64,000 nt of DNA from Rhizobium sp. NXC24 (GCF_002944315.1 NZ_CP024311.1:2766501-2830500), one strand, 5' to 3'. Positions 24,142-34,235 are shown, counted from the first letter of the stretch. The notes: generated by a model not told the origin, from the letters alone. Program-made: numbers and translations.

Positions 24142-25839
24142 ATGACCACCAAACTCGAACGCTATATCGACCAGGGCGTCGGCCGGCAGCCTGCCGACAT
24201 CGTGCTAAAAAACGGCCGGTTCTTCGACTTGGTGACGGGCGAGCTGGTTGCCTCGGACATCGCCATCTGCGGCGATCGTATCGTCGGCACCTGCGGCGGC
24301 TATCAGGGCCGCGAGGAGATCGACATCTCCGGCCGGATCGTCGTTCCGGGCTTCATCGATACGCATCTGCATATCGAATCCTCGCTGGTGACGCCGCATG
24401 AGTACGATCGCTGTGTCCTGCCCTATGGCGTGACTACCGCCATCTGCGATCCGCATGAGATCGCCAATGTGCTCGGCACGGAAGGCATCCAGTATTTTCT
24501 GGAGTCCTCGCTGGAGACCATCATGGACATCCGCGTCCAGCTCTCCTCCTGCGTGCCGGCGACGCATCTGGAAACGTCAGGCGCCGACCTGCCGATCGAG
24601 AAGCTCCTGCCCTTCCGCGACCATCCGAAGGTCATCGGCCTAGCGGAATTCATGAACTTCCCCGGTGTCGTGCATAAGGACCCCGTCTGCATGGCCAAGC
24701 TCGAGGCTTTCCAGGGCGGCCATATCGACGGCCATGCGCCGCTGCTGCGCGGCAACGACCTCAATGGCTATCTCGCCGCCGGCATCCGCACCGAGCATGA
24801 ATGCACCACCGCCGAGGAAGCGCTCGAAAAGATCCGCAAAGGCATGCATATCCTCGTGCGCGAGGGTTCGGTCTCCAAGGACCTGCATGCCCTGATGCCG
24901 ATCCTGACCGAACGCCTGTCGCCTTACCTTGCGCTTTGCACCGATGACCGCAATCCGCTCGACATCGCCGAACAGGGCCATCTCGATTATATGATCCGCA
25001 CCGCCATTGCCCACGGCGTCGAGCCGCTGGCGATTTATCGCGCAGCCTCCATCTCGGCTGCCCGCGCCTTCGGCCTGCGCGACCGCGGCCTGGTGGCGCC
25101 CGGTTGGCGCGCCGATCTGGTCGTCATCGACAGTCTGGAGAACTGCAAGGCGGAGATCGTCTTCTCCGCGGGCCGGCGCGTCACCGCGGAGCTTTTCGCC
25201 CACCGCAAGCCCATCGCCCCGGTCGGCCTCGATAGCGTCAAAGCGCCCCCGATCAATGCCGCCGATTTCGGCGTGCCGGTGACCGAGGGCGAAAGTTCCG
25301 TGATCGGCGTCACCCCAGGAAAGATCATCACGCAGCATCGCCGGTATCGCCTGCCAGTCAAAGGCAACCAGACCGACCTCGACCTCGGCAATGATGTGAT
25401 CAAGGTCGCCGTCATCGAGCGGCATGGCAAGAACGGCAATCATGCCAATGGTTTCGTTCAGGGCTTCGGCCTGAAGAAGGGTGCCATCGCCTCGACGGTC
25501 GGTCACGACAGCCACAATATTTGTGTCGTCGGCGTCAATGAAGACGATATGGCCCGCGCCGCTAATCGTCTTAGCGAGATCAACGGCGGCTTCGTCGTCG
25601 TCGAAAATGGCGTCGTCACCGGCGAAATCGCCCTGCCCGTCGCCGGCCTGATGAGCCTTGAACCCTATGAAAGCGTTCGCGACACCTTGCATCACTTGCG
25701 TCAGGCAGCTTACGCCCTCGGCGCGACGCTGGAAGAGCCCTTCCTACAGCTCGCCTTTCTGCCGCTGCCGGTCATCCCGCATCTGAAGATCTCGGACCGG
25801 GGCCTTGTCGATGTCGACAAGTTTATGCTGATTGGGTGA
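24142..25839 (+). CDS. ade: Adenine deaminase
   Basis: Hydrolyses adenine to hypoxanthine and ammonia. The 565-residue amidohydrolase has the metal-binding DTHLHIESS (about 78-86), the [13 protein letters not shown] segment, [17 protein letters not shown] and TDDRNP, and the C-terminal adenine deaminase domain ([40 protein letters not shown]). Size and order match the bacterial Ade/adenine deaminase 2 family. Of three nearby in-frame ATGs (24127, 24136, 24142) the last has GAGGG best placed. The product feeds xanthine dehydrogenase encoded near 53-56 kb. Its stop codon directly abuts the stop of the convergent glucosidase (TGATCA). Confidence 0.93.
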   Translation: MTTKLERYIDQGVGRQPADIVLKNGRFFDLVTGELVASDIAICGDRIVGTCGGYQGREEIDISGRIVVPGFIDTHLHIESSLVTPHEYDRCVLPYGVTTAICDPHEIANVLGTEGIQYFLESSLETIMDIRVQLSSCVPATHLETSGADLPIEKLLPFRDHPKVIGLAEFMNFPGVVHKDPVCMAKLEAFQGGHIDGHAPLLRGNDLNGYLAAGIRTEHECTTAEEALEKIRKGMHILVREGSVSKDLHALMPILTERLSPYLALCTDDRNPLDIAEQGHLDYMIRTAIAHGVEPLAIYRAASISAARAFGLRDRGLVAPGWRADLVVIDSLENCKAEIVFSAGRRVTAELFAHRKPIAPVGLDSVKAPPINAADFGVPVTEGESSVIGVTPGKIITQHRRYRLPVKGNQTDLDLGNDVIKVAVIERHGKNGNHANGFVQGFGLKKGAIASTVGHDSHNICVVGVNEDDMARAANRLSEINGGFVVVENGVVTGEIALPVAGLMSLEPYESVRDTLHHLRQAAYALGATLEEPFLQLAFLPLPVIPHLKISDRGLVDVDKFMLIG

Positions 25840-27486
25840 TCACCCCACCTGGCAGCAGAACACATCCAACGCCGCGAGTGTCACCACCTCGCTGGCGTTG
25901 GCGGTCGCAAAGCCCGGCATCGGCACAGCTTTCGCCACCTTGATCCCCTTTGGCAGAGCAACCTTTACGGGCTTGCGAGACAGGTTGAAGACAAAAAGCA
26001 GTGTTTCGTCGCCCTTCTTGCGCGTAAAAGCGAAGACGTCCTCCTTGGTATCGAGGAAGACCATGTCGCCATCGACCAGCGCTGCATGCCGCTTTCGGAA
26101 GGCCAGGGTCTCGCGATAGTGGTGAAGAACGGACTGCGCATCCGCCTCCTGCTTGTCGACGGCAAGTGCTGCGTGCTGATAAGGCACCGGCAGCCATGAT
26201 TTGTCTGCCGTGGTAAAGCCTGTGTGCGCCCGGCCCGCCTCCCAGGGCATCGGCGTGCGGCATCCGTCGCGGCCCTTGAAGGCCGGCCAGAAGCGAATGC
26301 CGTAGGGGTCCCGAAGATCCTCGAACGCGAGTTCCGCCTCGGGCAGGCCCAATTCCTCACCCTGATAGAGGCAGATCGAGCCACGCAAGGTGGACAGCAA
26401 GGAAATCGCCAATTTGGCGACACGCGGTTGCTCGGCCTCCGTTTCGGCAAACCGGCTGACATGACGGTTTACGTCGTGGTTGGAGAAAGCCCAACAAACC
26501 CAGCCGTCGGCGACGTTTTCCTGGAAATCGCCGACGCAGCGGCGGAAATGTTCCGGTGTGAAATCCGGTCCGAGCAGATCGAAAGTATAGCACATGTGCA
26601 GCTTGTCGCCGCCGCTGGTATAGGCGGCGACCGTCTGCAGCGAGCGGGCGCCGTCGCCGACTTCACCGACGGTCGTGCGCCCTTCATACTGATCAAGCAG
26701 CTTGCGGAAGCGCTTCAGGAAGCCGATGTTTTCCGGCTGCGTCTTGTCATGGAGATGGTTCTGCATGCCATAGGGATTGCTTTCCGGCGCATCCAGTCCG
26801 CCAATGGCAACCGCGGCCGGCGGGTTGTCCCGCAGCTTCTTGTCGCAGAAATAGTAGTTCACCGTATCCAACCGGAAGCCGTCAACACCGCGATCGAGCC
26901 AGAACTTGACCGCCGCAAGCACGGCATCCTGGACTTCGCTATTGTGGAAATTCAAGTCCGGCTGCGAGGTCAGAAAATTGTGCTGGTAGTATTGCCGACG
27001 CACGCCGTCCCATTCCCAACCAGGCCCGCCGAAGATCGACAGCCAGTTGTTCGGCGCCGTGCCATCCGGCTTCGGATCGGCCCAGACATACCAGTCGGCT
27101 TTGGGATTGTTGCGGCTTGCCCGGCTCTCGACGAACCAGGGATGGCGATCCGACGTATGCGAGATGACCTGATCGATGATGACCTTGAGGCCGAGCGCAT
27201 GCGCTGATGTCATCATCTCGTCGAAGTCGGCGAGCGTGCCGAAGATCGGATCGACGTCGCAATAGTCGGCGACGTCGTAACCCATATCGGCCATCGGAGA
27301 GGTGAAGAAGGGAGCCAGCCAAATGGCGTCGACGCCGAGTGAGGCAATATGCGGCAGGCGGCGAGTGATGCCCTTGATATCACCGAGCCCATTAGCGTCG
27401 GTATCCTGAAACGACCGCGGATAGACCTGATAGATCACCGCACCACGCCACCAATCGGCTCCCGCCGCTTTGTCCGTTGATTTCAT
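25840..27486 (-). CDS. aglA: GH13 alpha-glucosidase (AglA-like)
   Basis: Cytoplasmic 548-residue glycoside hydrolase family 13 enzyme that hydrolyses alpha-glucosides such as sucrose, maltose or trehalulose-type sugars. The (beta/alpha)8 barrel motifs are VIYQVYPRSFQD, the DQVISHTSDRHPWF region, DGFRLDTVNYY with the nucleophile Asp, TVGEVGD with the acid/base Glu and FSNHDVNRH with the third Asp. It strongly resembles AglA of S. meliloti, but the aglEFGK transport genes are not next to it here. Convergent with ade, with no gap between the two stop codons. Confidence 0.88.
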   Translation of the reverse strand: MKSTDKAAGADWWRGAVIYQVYPRSFQDTDANGLGDIKGITRRLPHIASLGVDAIWLAPFFTSPMADMGYDVADYCDVDPIFGTLADFDEMMTSAHALGLKVIIDQVISHTSDRHPWFVESRASRNNPKADWYVWADPKPDGTAPNNWLSIFGGPGWEWDGVRRQYYQHNFLTSQPDLNFHNSEVQDAVLAAVKFWLDRGVDGFRLDTVNYYFCDKKLRDNPPAAVAIGGLDAPESNPYGMQNHLHDKTQPENIGFLKRFRKLLDQYEGRTTVGEVGDGARSLQTVAAYTSGGDKLHMCYTFDLLGPDFTPEHFRRCVGDFQENVADGWVCWAFSNHDVNRHVSRFAETEAEQPRVAKLAISLLSTLRGSICLYQGEELGLPEAELAFEDLRDPYGIRFWPAFKGRDGCRTPMPWEAGRAHTGFTTADKSWLPVPYQHAALAVDKQEADAQSVLHHYRETLAFRKRHAALVDGDMVFLDTKEDVFAFTRKKGDETLLFVFNLSRKPVKVALPKGIKVAKAVPMPGFATANASEVVTLAALDVFCCQVG

Positions 27487-27698
27487 GAAACAATCCGCCT
27501 CGATTTCCGCTCACCCTTCAGATTGCACACTAAGCCTTGGGCGGCAAGCGGCAAACCAGATGAAGGATGAACCGGGGATTGAACGCGCAAAAATTCGTGA
27601 AGTGATTTCGGAAAATTGCCAGTGTAGATATTCACAGCCTCAAGCCGCCGCTCGCTTTAGGACTTGAAAGCGACGTTGCATCGGATAACTTGCGACAT

Positions 27699-27718
27699 TG
27701 ACCTGCACGTACAGGTCA
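27699..27718. promoter_or_regulatory. 20-bp near-perfect palindrome upstream of oppA
   Basis: TGACCTG-CACGTA-CAGGTCA: the outer 7 bases on each side match exactly and the inner ACGT is self-complementary, with one mismatch. It lies 62 bases before the oppA start in the gap shared with the glucosidase gene. This looks like a dimeric repressor site; no clear -35/-10 pair could be fixed around it. Confidence 0.5.
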
Positions 27719-27779
27719 CCTGCGGGATAAAAATAGCCTTAAAAACAAGGCCCATAGCTCCAGAAAGGTGGGGAAAGAT

Positions 27780-29360
27780 ATGACTCATTTCAGCAAGAAG
27801 TTCATCGTGTCGGCGTTCGTCGGCACGTTGTTAAGCGTCTCTGCACATGCGGCGACCCTAAATATCCACAACGGCGGCGACCCGACGTCGCTCGACCCGC
27901 AAAAAATTTCCGGCGACTGGGAAAACCGTATCGATGGCGATATTTTCGAAGGCCTGGTGACGGAAGATCCTAAGGACAACCCGATCCCCGGCCAGGCAGC
28001 AAGCTGGACCATTTCCCCCGATCAGAAGGTCTATACCTTCAAGCTGCGTGACGGCATCAAATGGTCCGATGGCCAGCCGGTAACGGCTCAGGACTTCGTC
28101 TTTGCCTTCCAGCGCCTGATGGACCCGAAAACCGCCGCCCAATATGCCTACCTGCAATATACGATCCTGAATGCGGAAAAGATCAACAAGGGTGAAATCA
28201 AGGATCTCAGCCAGCTCGGCGTCAAGGCAATCGATGACAAGACACTGGAAATCACTCTTGAAAATCCGACGCCTTACTTCCTCAACGCGTTGATGCACTA
28301 CACGGCCTATCCGCTGCCGAAGCATGTCGTGGAATCCAAGGGCGACGAATGGGTCAAGATCGGCAACATCGTCACCAACGGCCCCTACAAGCCCACCGAA
28401 TGGGTGCCCGGTTCGCATGTCAGCATGGTCAAGAGTGACCAGTATTACGACGCCAAGGACATCAAGATCGACAACGTCAACTATTACACGCTGGAAGATC
28501 AGGCCGCTGCCCTGAAGCGCTATCGCGCCGGCGAATTCGATATCCTCACCTCTTTCCCCGCCGACCAGTTTGATTGGATCCAGAAGAACCTTCCTGGCCA
28601 GGCGCATGTGGTTCCGTTCCTCGGCACCTACTATTACGTGCTGAACGCCACCAAGCCGCCTTTCAACGACAAGCGCGTCCGCCAGGCCCTCTCCATGGCC
28701 GTCAACCGCGAAGTCATCGGCCCGAAGATTCTCGGCACCGGCGAGCTGCCGATGTATTCCTGGGTACCGCCGGGCACGGCCAATTACGGCGAGCCGGCCT
28801 ATGTGAGCTGGAAGGATGAGCCTTACAAGCAGAAGGTCGAAGAGGCCAAGAAGCTGCTCAAGGACGCCGGCTTCGGCCCTGACCATCCGCTGAAAGCGCA
28901 GCTTCGCTACAACACCAATGATAACCACAAGCGCATCGCCGTTGCGATCGCCGCCATGTGGAAGCCGCTCGGCGTCGATATCGAGCTCTACAACACCGAA
29001 ACCAAGGTGCATTATGATGAAATGCAGCGCGGTCAGGTGGAAATCGGCCGCGCCGGCTGGCTCGCCGACTACAACGATCCCATCAACTTCCTGAACCTGC
29101 TCTCAACCGGTGTCGAAATGAACTATGGCCGCTGGAGCAATCCGGATTACGATGCGCTGATCAAGCGGGGCAACGAACAGACCGACCTGAAGAAGCGCGC
29201 CGAAATCTACAAGAAGGCCGAGCAGCTCGCGCTCGACGACAGCGCTGCCATCCCGATCTACTACTACGTCTCCCAAAACATCGTCGCCCCGAAGGTCCAG
29301 GGCTTCGTCGATAATATCCAGGACATCCATCGCACTCGCTGGCTGTCGATCAAAGAATAA
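27780..29360 (+). CDS. oppA: Oligopeptide ABC transporter, substrate-binding protein
   Basis: Periplasmic peptide receptor of 526 residues with signal peptide (FIVSAFVGTLLSVSAHA). SBP family 5 hallmarks: GGDPTSLDPQKISGDWENRI, IFEGLVTEDPKDNPIPGQAA, YTFKLRDGIKWSDGQPVTAQ DF, and YDALIKRGNEQTDL near the end, the pattern of OppA/MppA rather than DppA. GGTGGGG precedes the ATG at 27780; a GTG at 27768 is within that ribosome site and is rejected. First gene of the five-gene opp operon. Confidence 0.95.
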   Translation: MTHFSKKFIVSAFVGTLLSVSAHAATLNIHNGGDPTSLDPQKISGDWENRIDGDIFEGLVTEDPKDNPIPGQAASWTISPDQKVYTFKLRDGIKWSDGQPVTAQDFVFAFQRLMDPKTAAQYAYLQYTILNAEKINKGEIKDLSQLGVKAIDDKTLEITLENPTPYFLNALMHYTAYPLPKHVVESKGDEWVKIGNIVTNGPYKPTEWVPGSHVSMVKSDQYYDAKDIKIDNVNYYTLEDQAAALKRYRAGEFDILTSFPADQFDWIQKNLPGQAHVVPFLGTYYYVLNATKPPFNDKRVRQALSMAVNREVIGPKILGTGELPMYSWVPPGTANYGEPAYVSWKDEPYKQKVEEAKKLLKDAGFGPDHPLKAQLRYNTNDNHKRIAVAIAAMWKPLGVDIELYNTETKVHYDEMQRGQVEIGRAGWLADYNDPINFLNLLSTGVEMNYGRWSNPDYDALIKRGNEQTDLKKRAEIYKKAEQLALDDSAAIPIYYYVSQNIVAPKVQGFVDNIQDIHRTRWLSIKE

Positions 29361-29410
29361 TTGGGAACAGGCCCCTTCCCAGATAAACCGGGAGGGGGCC
29401 GTCTAAGACC

Positions 29411-30334
29411 ATGTTTGGCTACGCTCTCCGTCGTTTGCTGTCGACAATCCCCGTCCTGTGGATTGCCGTGACAGTGTGTTTTTTCATTCTGCGCCTCGCT
29501 CCCGGCGGCCCCTTCGATGGCGAAAGGCCATTGCCGCCGGAAGTCAAAGCCAACCTCGCGGCTCACTACAACCTCGACAAGCCTCTGGTTGAGCAATATC
29601 TGATCTATGTCGGCGACGTCATGAAGGGCGATCTAGGCCCCTCTTTCGCTAACCAGGACTTCACCGTCACCCAGCAGATCATGTCCGGCTTTCCCTATAC
29701 GCTGACAATCGGCGGCGCCGCCTTCGTTCTTGCAACGATCATCGGCGTGGTTGTCGGCTGTCTTGGGGCGCTCTATCAGAACCGGAGCGCCGACTACTGG
29801 CTGGGCGGAGGACTGCTCATCGGCCTTGTGATGCCAAGCTTCCTCATCGCCCCGATCCTGCAGCTCGTCTTCGGCAATACGCTTGGCTGGCTGCCGGTCG
29901 GCGGTTGGGGCAATGGCTCGATCAGGTTCCTGATCCTTCCGGTCATCGTTCTGACATTGCCGCATGCGGCACGCATTTCGCGCCTAATGCGCGGCTCGAT
30001 GATCGAGGTGATGAGCCAGAACTTTATCCGTACCGCCAAGGCTAAGGGCATAGGCCCACGGCTCACCGTTATGCGGCACGCCTTGAAGCCCGCCTTGATG
30101 CCCGTCGTGTCCTATCTCGGACCCGCAGCAAGCTATCTGCTTACCGGCTCGCTGGTGGTAGAAAGCATTTTCGGCCTTCCCGGCGTCGGCCGCTACTTCG
30201 TCGGCGCGGCGCTGAACCGCGACTACGGCATGGTTCTTGGCACGGTCATTTTCTACATGGTCCTGATCGTGGTCCTCAATCTGCTGGTCGATATCGCCTA
30301 TGCCTGGCTCGACCCGAAAGTGAGAATGCGATGA
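29411..30334 (+). CDS. oppB: Oligopeptide ABC transporter permease OppB
   Basis: Inner-membrane permease of 307 residues, about six membrane segments (LLSTIPVLWIAVTVCFFILR; LTIGGAAFVLATIIGVVVGC; GLVMPSFLIAPILQLVF). N-terminal signature of DppB/OppB proteins (RLLSTIPVLW, APGGPFD) and the EAA-like loop IRTAKAKGIGPRLTVMRHAL are present. It overlaps oppC by four bases (ATGA). Confidence 0.95.
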   Translation: MFGYALRRLLSTIPVLWIAVTVCFFILRLAPGGPFDGERPLPPEVKANLAAHYNLDKPLVEQYLIYVGDVMKGDLGPSFANQDFTVTQQIMSGFPYTLTIGGAAFVLATIIGVVVGCLGALYQNRSADYWLGGGLLIGLVMPSFLIAPILQLVFGNTLGWLPVGGWGNGSIRFLILPVIVLTLPHAARISRLMRGSMIEVMSQNFIRTAKAKGIGPRLTVMRHALKPALMPVVSYLGPAASYLLTGSLVVESIFGLPGVGRYFVGAALNRDYGMVLGTVIFYMVLIVVLNLLVDIAYAWLDPKVRMR

Positions 30335-31248
30335 TCCTCAATTCCGCCAAGAGAGAATTGCTGGAAGCGGAATTGCTTTCGGCAGAGGGGCTTGCACCCA
30401 AGGGGCGCTCCCTCACCGGCGATGCGATGCGTCGCCTGCTCCGCAACAAGGCTGCCGCGCTGTCGCTGATCGTGCTGGCAGTGCTGGTTCTGGTTGCCAT
30501 ATTCGGCCCGTATTTCCTGCCCTTCAACTATGAAGATCCGGATTGGACCTCCTTCCGCGGCCCTCCGGACTTCGCCGCCGGCCACTATTTCGGCACCGAC
30601 GGCAACGGCCGCGACCTGCTTGCCCGCACGCTCTACGGCACGCGCGTCTCGCTGACCGTCGCCCTGGTGGCAACCCTCGTCTCGGTTGTTATCGGTGTGC
30701 TTTATGGCGCCGTCGCCGGCTATTTCGGCGGTCGTGTCGATGCGATCATGATGCGCTTCGTCGACATCATGTACGCCCTCCCCTACGTCCTCTTCGTCAT
30801 CCTGCTGATGGTGATCTTCGGCCGCAACGTCTATCTGCTGTTTGCGGCGATCGGGGCGCTCGAATGGCTCACTATGGCTCGCATCGTGCGTGGTCAGACG
30901 CTCTCCATCAAGCAGCGGGAATTCATCGAAGCGGCGCGGGCCTCCGGCCAGCGATCGTTCAAGATCATTCTCAAGCACATCGTTCCGAACCTCGTCGGGC
31001 CGGTCGTCATCTACGCGACGCTCACCATTCCCGAGATCATCGCCACGGAGAGCTTCCTGTCCTATCTGGGCTTCGGCGTGCAGGAACCGCTGACCTCGCT
31101 CGGCACGCTGATCGCCGAGGGCTCCGCCGGCATGGAGACCACGCCCTGGCTATTGTTCTTCCCCGCCGGCTTTCTTGTCGCCCTGCTGATGAGCCTGCTC
31201 TTCATCGGCGATGGCCTACGCGACGCTTTCGATCCGAAGGATCGCTGA
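30331..31248 (+). CDS. oppC: Oligopeptide ABC transporter permease OppC
   Basis: Second inner-membrane permease, 305 residues. After a cytoplasmic N-terminus comes a first membrane segment (ALSLIVLAVLVLVAIFGPYF), the OppC-type motif GTDGNGRDLLARTLYGTRVS, and further segments ending with FFPAGFLVALLMSLLFIGDG. The cytoplasmic loop FIEAARASGQRSFKIILKHI couples to the ATPases. The stop TGA and the oppD start are one base apart. Confidence 0.95.
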   Translation: MILNSAKRELLEAELLSAEGLAPKGRSLTGDAMRRLLRNKAAALSLIVLAVLVLVAIFGPYFLPFNYEDPDWTSFRGPPDFAAGHYFGTDGNGRDLLARTLYGTRVSLTVALVATLVSVVIGVLYGAVAGYFGGRVDAIMMRFVDIMYALPYVLFVILLMVIFGRNVYLLFAAIGALEWLTMARIVRGQTLSIKQREFIEAARASGQRSFKIILKHIVPNLVGPVVIYATLTIPEIIATESFLSYLGFGVQEPLTSLGTLIAEGSAGMETTPWLLFFPAGFLVALLMSLLFIGDGLRDAFDPKDR

Positions 31249-31249
31249 C

Positions 31250-32245
31250 ATGACAGATACGCTTCTCGAACTCAAAGACTACTCCATCACCTTCCGTACA
31301 CCGGAAGGCGAAGTGGCCGCCGTCTCGAAGATGAACCTGACGATCGGCCGTGGCGAGCGCATCGCCATCGTCGGCGAATCCGGCTCCGGCAAGAGCCAGA
31401 CCTTCCTCGGCCTGATGGGCCTACTCGCCAAGAACGGCCGCACCAGCGGCCAAGCGCTTTTGGATGGCAAGGACCTCCTGACGCTGAAGCCACGCGAACT
31501 CGACCATGTGCGCGGCAAGGACATGGCCATGGTCTTCCAGGACCCGATGACCGCCCTCAACCCCTCGCTACGGATCTCACGGCAATTGACCGAGCAGCTC
31601 GAAGTCCATGGCGGGCTTTCGGCGCGCGCGGCGTCTGCCGCAGCACTGGACATGCTGAAGCGCGTCGGCATCCCTGACCCGACGCGACGCTTCAATCTCT
31701 ATCCGCACGAACTCTCGGGCGGCATGCGCCAGCGCATCGTCATCGCCATGGCGCTGCTCACCAAGCCGAAGCTCCTGATCGCCGACGAGCCGACGACGGC
31801 GCTCGACGTCACCATCCAGGCGCAGATCCTCGATCTCTTCAACGAGCTGACCGCGGAAATGAACACGGCGCTGGTGATGATCACCCACGATCTCGGCGTC
31901 GTGGCTGGCCTCGCCGATCGCGTCGCCGTCATGTATGCCGGCCGTATCGTCGAGGAGGCACCGGTCGAAGAGCTCTTCGAAAATCCAGCCCATCCCTATA
32001 CCGCGGCGCTGCACGCCTCCATCCCGCGGCCGGATCAGGATGTCGACGATCTCGCCGTCATACCCGGCCGGCCGCCGAACCTGATGCATCTGCCGCGCGG
32101 CTGTTCTTTCTCGCCGCGCTGCGCCCATGTGCAGGACGACTGCCTGGACGCGCCGCCGCCGCTCGACCGGCTTGCGCCGCAACGCTGCGCCGCCTGCTTC
32201 CATCCCCTCTCTGCCCAGCAGGAACGGAGCCTCATCCATGGCTGA
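31250..32245 (+). CDS. oppD: Oligopeptide ABC transporter ATP-binding protein OppD
   Basis: ATPase of 331 residues: Walker A GESGSGKSQ (about 41-49), Q-loop MVFQDPMTALNP, signature LSGGMRQR, Walker B LLIADEPTTALD, switch ITHDLGVV. The C-terminal oligo/dipeptide domain has cysteines for an Fe-S cluster or structural role (PRGCSFSPRCAHVQDDC, and later RCAACF). It overlaps oppF by eight bases, indicating coupled translation. Confidence 0.95.
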   Translation: MTDTLLELKDYSITFRTPEGEVAAVSKMNLTIGRGERIAIVGESGSGKSQTFLGLMGLLAKNGRTSGQALLDGKDLLTLKPRELDHVRGKDMAMVFQDPMTALNPSLRISRQLTEQLEVHGGLSARAASAAALDMLKRVGIPDPTRRFNLYPHELSGGMRQRIVIAMALLTKPKLLIADEPTTALDVTIQAQILDLFNELTAEMNTALVMITHDLGVVAGLADRVAVMYAGRIVEEAPVEELFENPAHPYTAALHASIPRPDQDVDDLAVIPGRPPNLMHLPRGCSFSPRCAHVQDDCLDAPPPLDRLAPQRCAACFHPLSAQQERSLIHG

Positions 32246-33224
32246 ACACACGCTTCTGAAGGTCGAGCACCTGACCACCGAATTCGAGCTGCCATCGAAA
32301 TCTCTCTTCAAACCGCCGTTGGTCCTGACGGCGGTCAATGATGTCAGCTTCGAGCTGAAGACCGGGCGCACGCTTGGCATCGTCGGCGAATCCGGGTGCG
32401 GCAAGTCGACACTCGGCCGTTCCATCCTGCGGCTGATCAAGGCGCAGAAGGGCCGCATCATGTGGCAAGGCGGAAACCTGCTGGATCTTTCCGAAGAGGA
32501 AATGCGTGCCGCCCGCCGCGACATGCAAATCATCTTCCAGGATCCGATCGCCTCCCTCGACCCGCGCATGACGGTCGGCGACATCATCGCCGAGCCGCTG
32601 ACCGTATTCGAGCCGAAGCTGACAAAGGCGCAGCGGCAGGAGCGCGTCCGCGAGATCATGGCGGCGGTCGGGCTCGTGCCGGAAATGATCAATCGCTACC
32701 CGCATGAGTTCTCCGGCGGCCAAGCGCAGCGCATCGGCATTGCCCGCGCAGTCGTGACGCGGCCGAAGCTGATCGTCTGCGATGAACCGGTCTCGGCCCT
32801 CGACGTATCGATCCAGGGTCAGGTGATCACGCTGTTGCGCAAGCTGCGCAAGGAGTTCGGCCTGACGCTGATCTTCATCAGCCATGACCTCTCCGTCGTG
32901 CGGCTGATCTCAGACGACGTGCTGGTGCTTTACCTTGGCAAGGTGGTGGAAGCGGGCGACGCCGCCACCGTCTTCGACCATCCAGCCCATCCCTATACAC
33001 AGGCCTTGTTCTCCGCCGCACCCATCCCCGACCCGAAGCGGGCGCGCGGGCGCGAGCGTATCCGCCTGCAGGGCGACCCGCCCTCGCCGCTCAATCCACC
33101 AGCCGGCTGCGTCTTCTCGCCACGCTGCTGGAAGGCGACGGATATTTGCAGGACCAAGATGCCGCCGACTGAGCAAGTTCGCCCCGGCCAGACCGCGGCG
33201 TGCTATCATATGGACAGGCCATAA
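32238..33224 (+). CDS. oppF: Oligopeptide ABC transporter ATP-binding protein OppF
   Basis: Second ATPase, 328 residues: Walker A GESGCGKST, Q-loop IIFQDPIASLDPRM, signature FSGGQAQR, Walker B LIVCDEPVSALD, switch FISHDLSVV, and a C-terminal Cys-rich tail (PAGCVFSPRCWKATDICRTK). It closes the opp operon; a perfect 12-bp hairpin follows the stop codon. Confidence 0.95.
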   Translation: MAEHTLLKVEHLTTEFELPSKSLFKPPLVLTAVNDVSFELKTGRTLGIVGESGCGKSTLGRSILRLIKAQKGRIMWQGGNLLDLSEEEMRAARRDMQIIFQDPIASLDPRMTVGDIIAEPLTVFEPKLTKAQRQERVREIMAAVGLVPEMINRYPHEFSGGQAQRIGIARAVVTRPKLIVCDEPVSALDVSIQGQVITLLRKLRKEFGLTLIFISHDLSVVRLISDDVLVLYLGKVVEAGDAATVFDHPAHPYTQALFSAAPIPDPKRARGRERIRLQGDPPSPLNPPAGCVFSPRCWKATDICRTKMPPTEQVRPGQTAACYHMDRP

Positions 33225-33231
33225 GGCTCAA

Positions 33232-33262
33232 AAGGTGGACGGCGCAGCCCGCCGTCCACCTT
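33232..33262 (+). terminator. opp operon terminator-like hairpin
   Basis: AAGGTGGACGGC and GCCGTCCACCTT pair perfectly around a 7-base loop, 7 bases after the oppF stop. Only two U residues end the stem, so it may act as a Rho-assisted end or 3' stabiliser. Confidence 0.75.
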
Positions 33263-33317
33263 GCTCAAGCAGCCGCATCCGCGTATGCAGCAGCGAAGGA
33301 AAAGGCAGGAGGACGTC

Positions 33318-34235
33318 TTGGGCGGGCATTTTCTATCGATCGGCGAATGCATGGTGGAGCTGTCGCAGGCCGAGGACGGATATCTGCGCAAGGGCTTTGC
33401 CGGCGACACCTTCAACACGGCCTGGTACGCCCGCGCCTGCCTGCCGGCCGATTGGTCCGTCGATTATTTCACCGCCCTCGGCGATGATGCGATGTCGGAC
33501 GAAATGCTGCATTTCATGAAAGCGCATGACATCGGCACGTCGAGCATTCGCCGCCTCCGTGGCAAGACGCCCGGCCTCTACATGATTAACCTGAAGGATG
33601 GCGAGCGCTCTTTCAGCTATTGGCGCGACAGTTCGGCCGCCCGCCAGCTTGCCGCCGATGGCGATCAGCTTCGCACCGCGATCGAGGGGGCCAACGTCCT
33701 CTATTTTTCCGGCATTACCTTGGCGATCCTCTCGCATGAAGACGCCGAGACATTGCTCGCCGAGCTCCGCCGCGCCAAGGCGGTCGGCAAGCTGGTGGTC
33801 TTCGACCCCAACCTGCGCCCGCGCCTCTGGTCGAGCTTCGATGCCATGCACACCATGATCGGTGAAGGCGCCCGTGCCTCGACGCTGGTTATGCCGAGCT
33901 TCGACGACGAGGTCTCGCATTTCGGCGACGATTCGATCGCCGGCACCATCCGCCGTTACCGGCTGCACGGCGCCAATATGGTCGTCGTCAAGAACGGTGC
34001 CGATGGCGCGACCGTCGGAACCGATGCCGGCGAAACGCTCGTTCCAGCCGTCAAGGTCGCGAAGGTCATCGACACCACCAGCGCCGGCGACAGCTTCAAT
34101 GGCGCGTTCCTTGCCCATTATCTGGAACATGACGACCCCGTCGCCGCCGCCCATTTTGCCGCAGAAATCGCCGCAAGGGTCATTCAGGAACACGGTGCCT
34201 TGGTGCCGCCGGAAAAGCTGCAAGCCGCCGGCTAA
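33318..34235 (+). CDS. kdgK: PfkB-family sugar kinase, probably 2-keto-3-deoxygluconate kinase
   Basis: A 305-residue ribokinase-fold kinase. Likely phosphorylates 2-dehydro-3-deoxygluconate for the Entner-Doudoroff route. Visible motifs: FLSIGECMVELSQ at the N-terminus, FAGDTFNTAWYARA (substrate-site Gly/Asp pattern of KdgK), FDPNLRPRLW, VVKNGADGATV, and the anion-hole/catalytic-base motif DTTSAGDSFNGAF. A TTG start at 33318 is chosen because AGGAGGA sits 4 bases before it and the homology begins there; upstream ATG codons would add unrelated residues. It follows the opp operon after a hairpin and is probably separately transcribed. Confidence 0.87.
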   Translation: MGGHFLSIGECMVELSQAEDGYLRKGFAGDTFNTAWYARACLPADWSVDYFTALGDDAMSDEMLHFMKAHDIGTSSIRRLRGKTPGLYMINLKDGERSFSYWRDSSAARQLAADGDQLRTAIEGANVLYFSGITLAILSHEDAETLLAELRRAKAVGKLVVFDPNLRPRLWSSFDAMHTMIGEGARASTLVMPSFDDEVSHFGDDSIAGTIRRYRLHGANMVVVKNGADGATVGTDAGETLVPAVKVAKVIDTTSAGDSFNGAFLAHYLEHDDPVAAAHFAAEIAARVIQEHGALVPPEKLQAAG

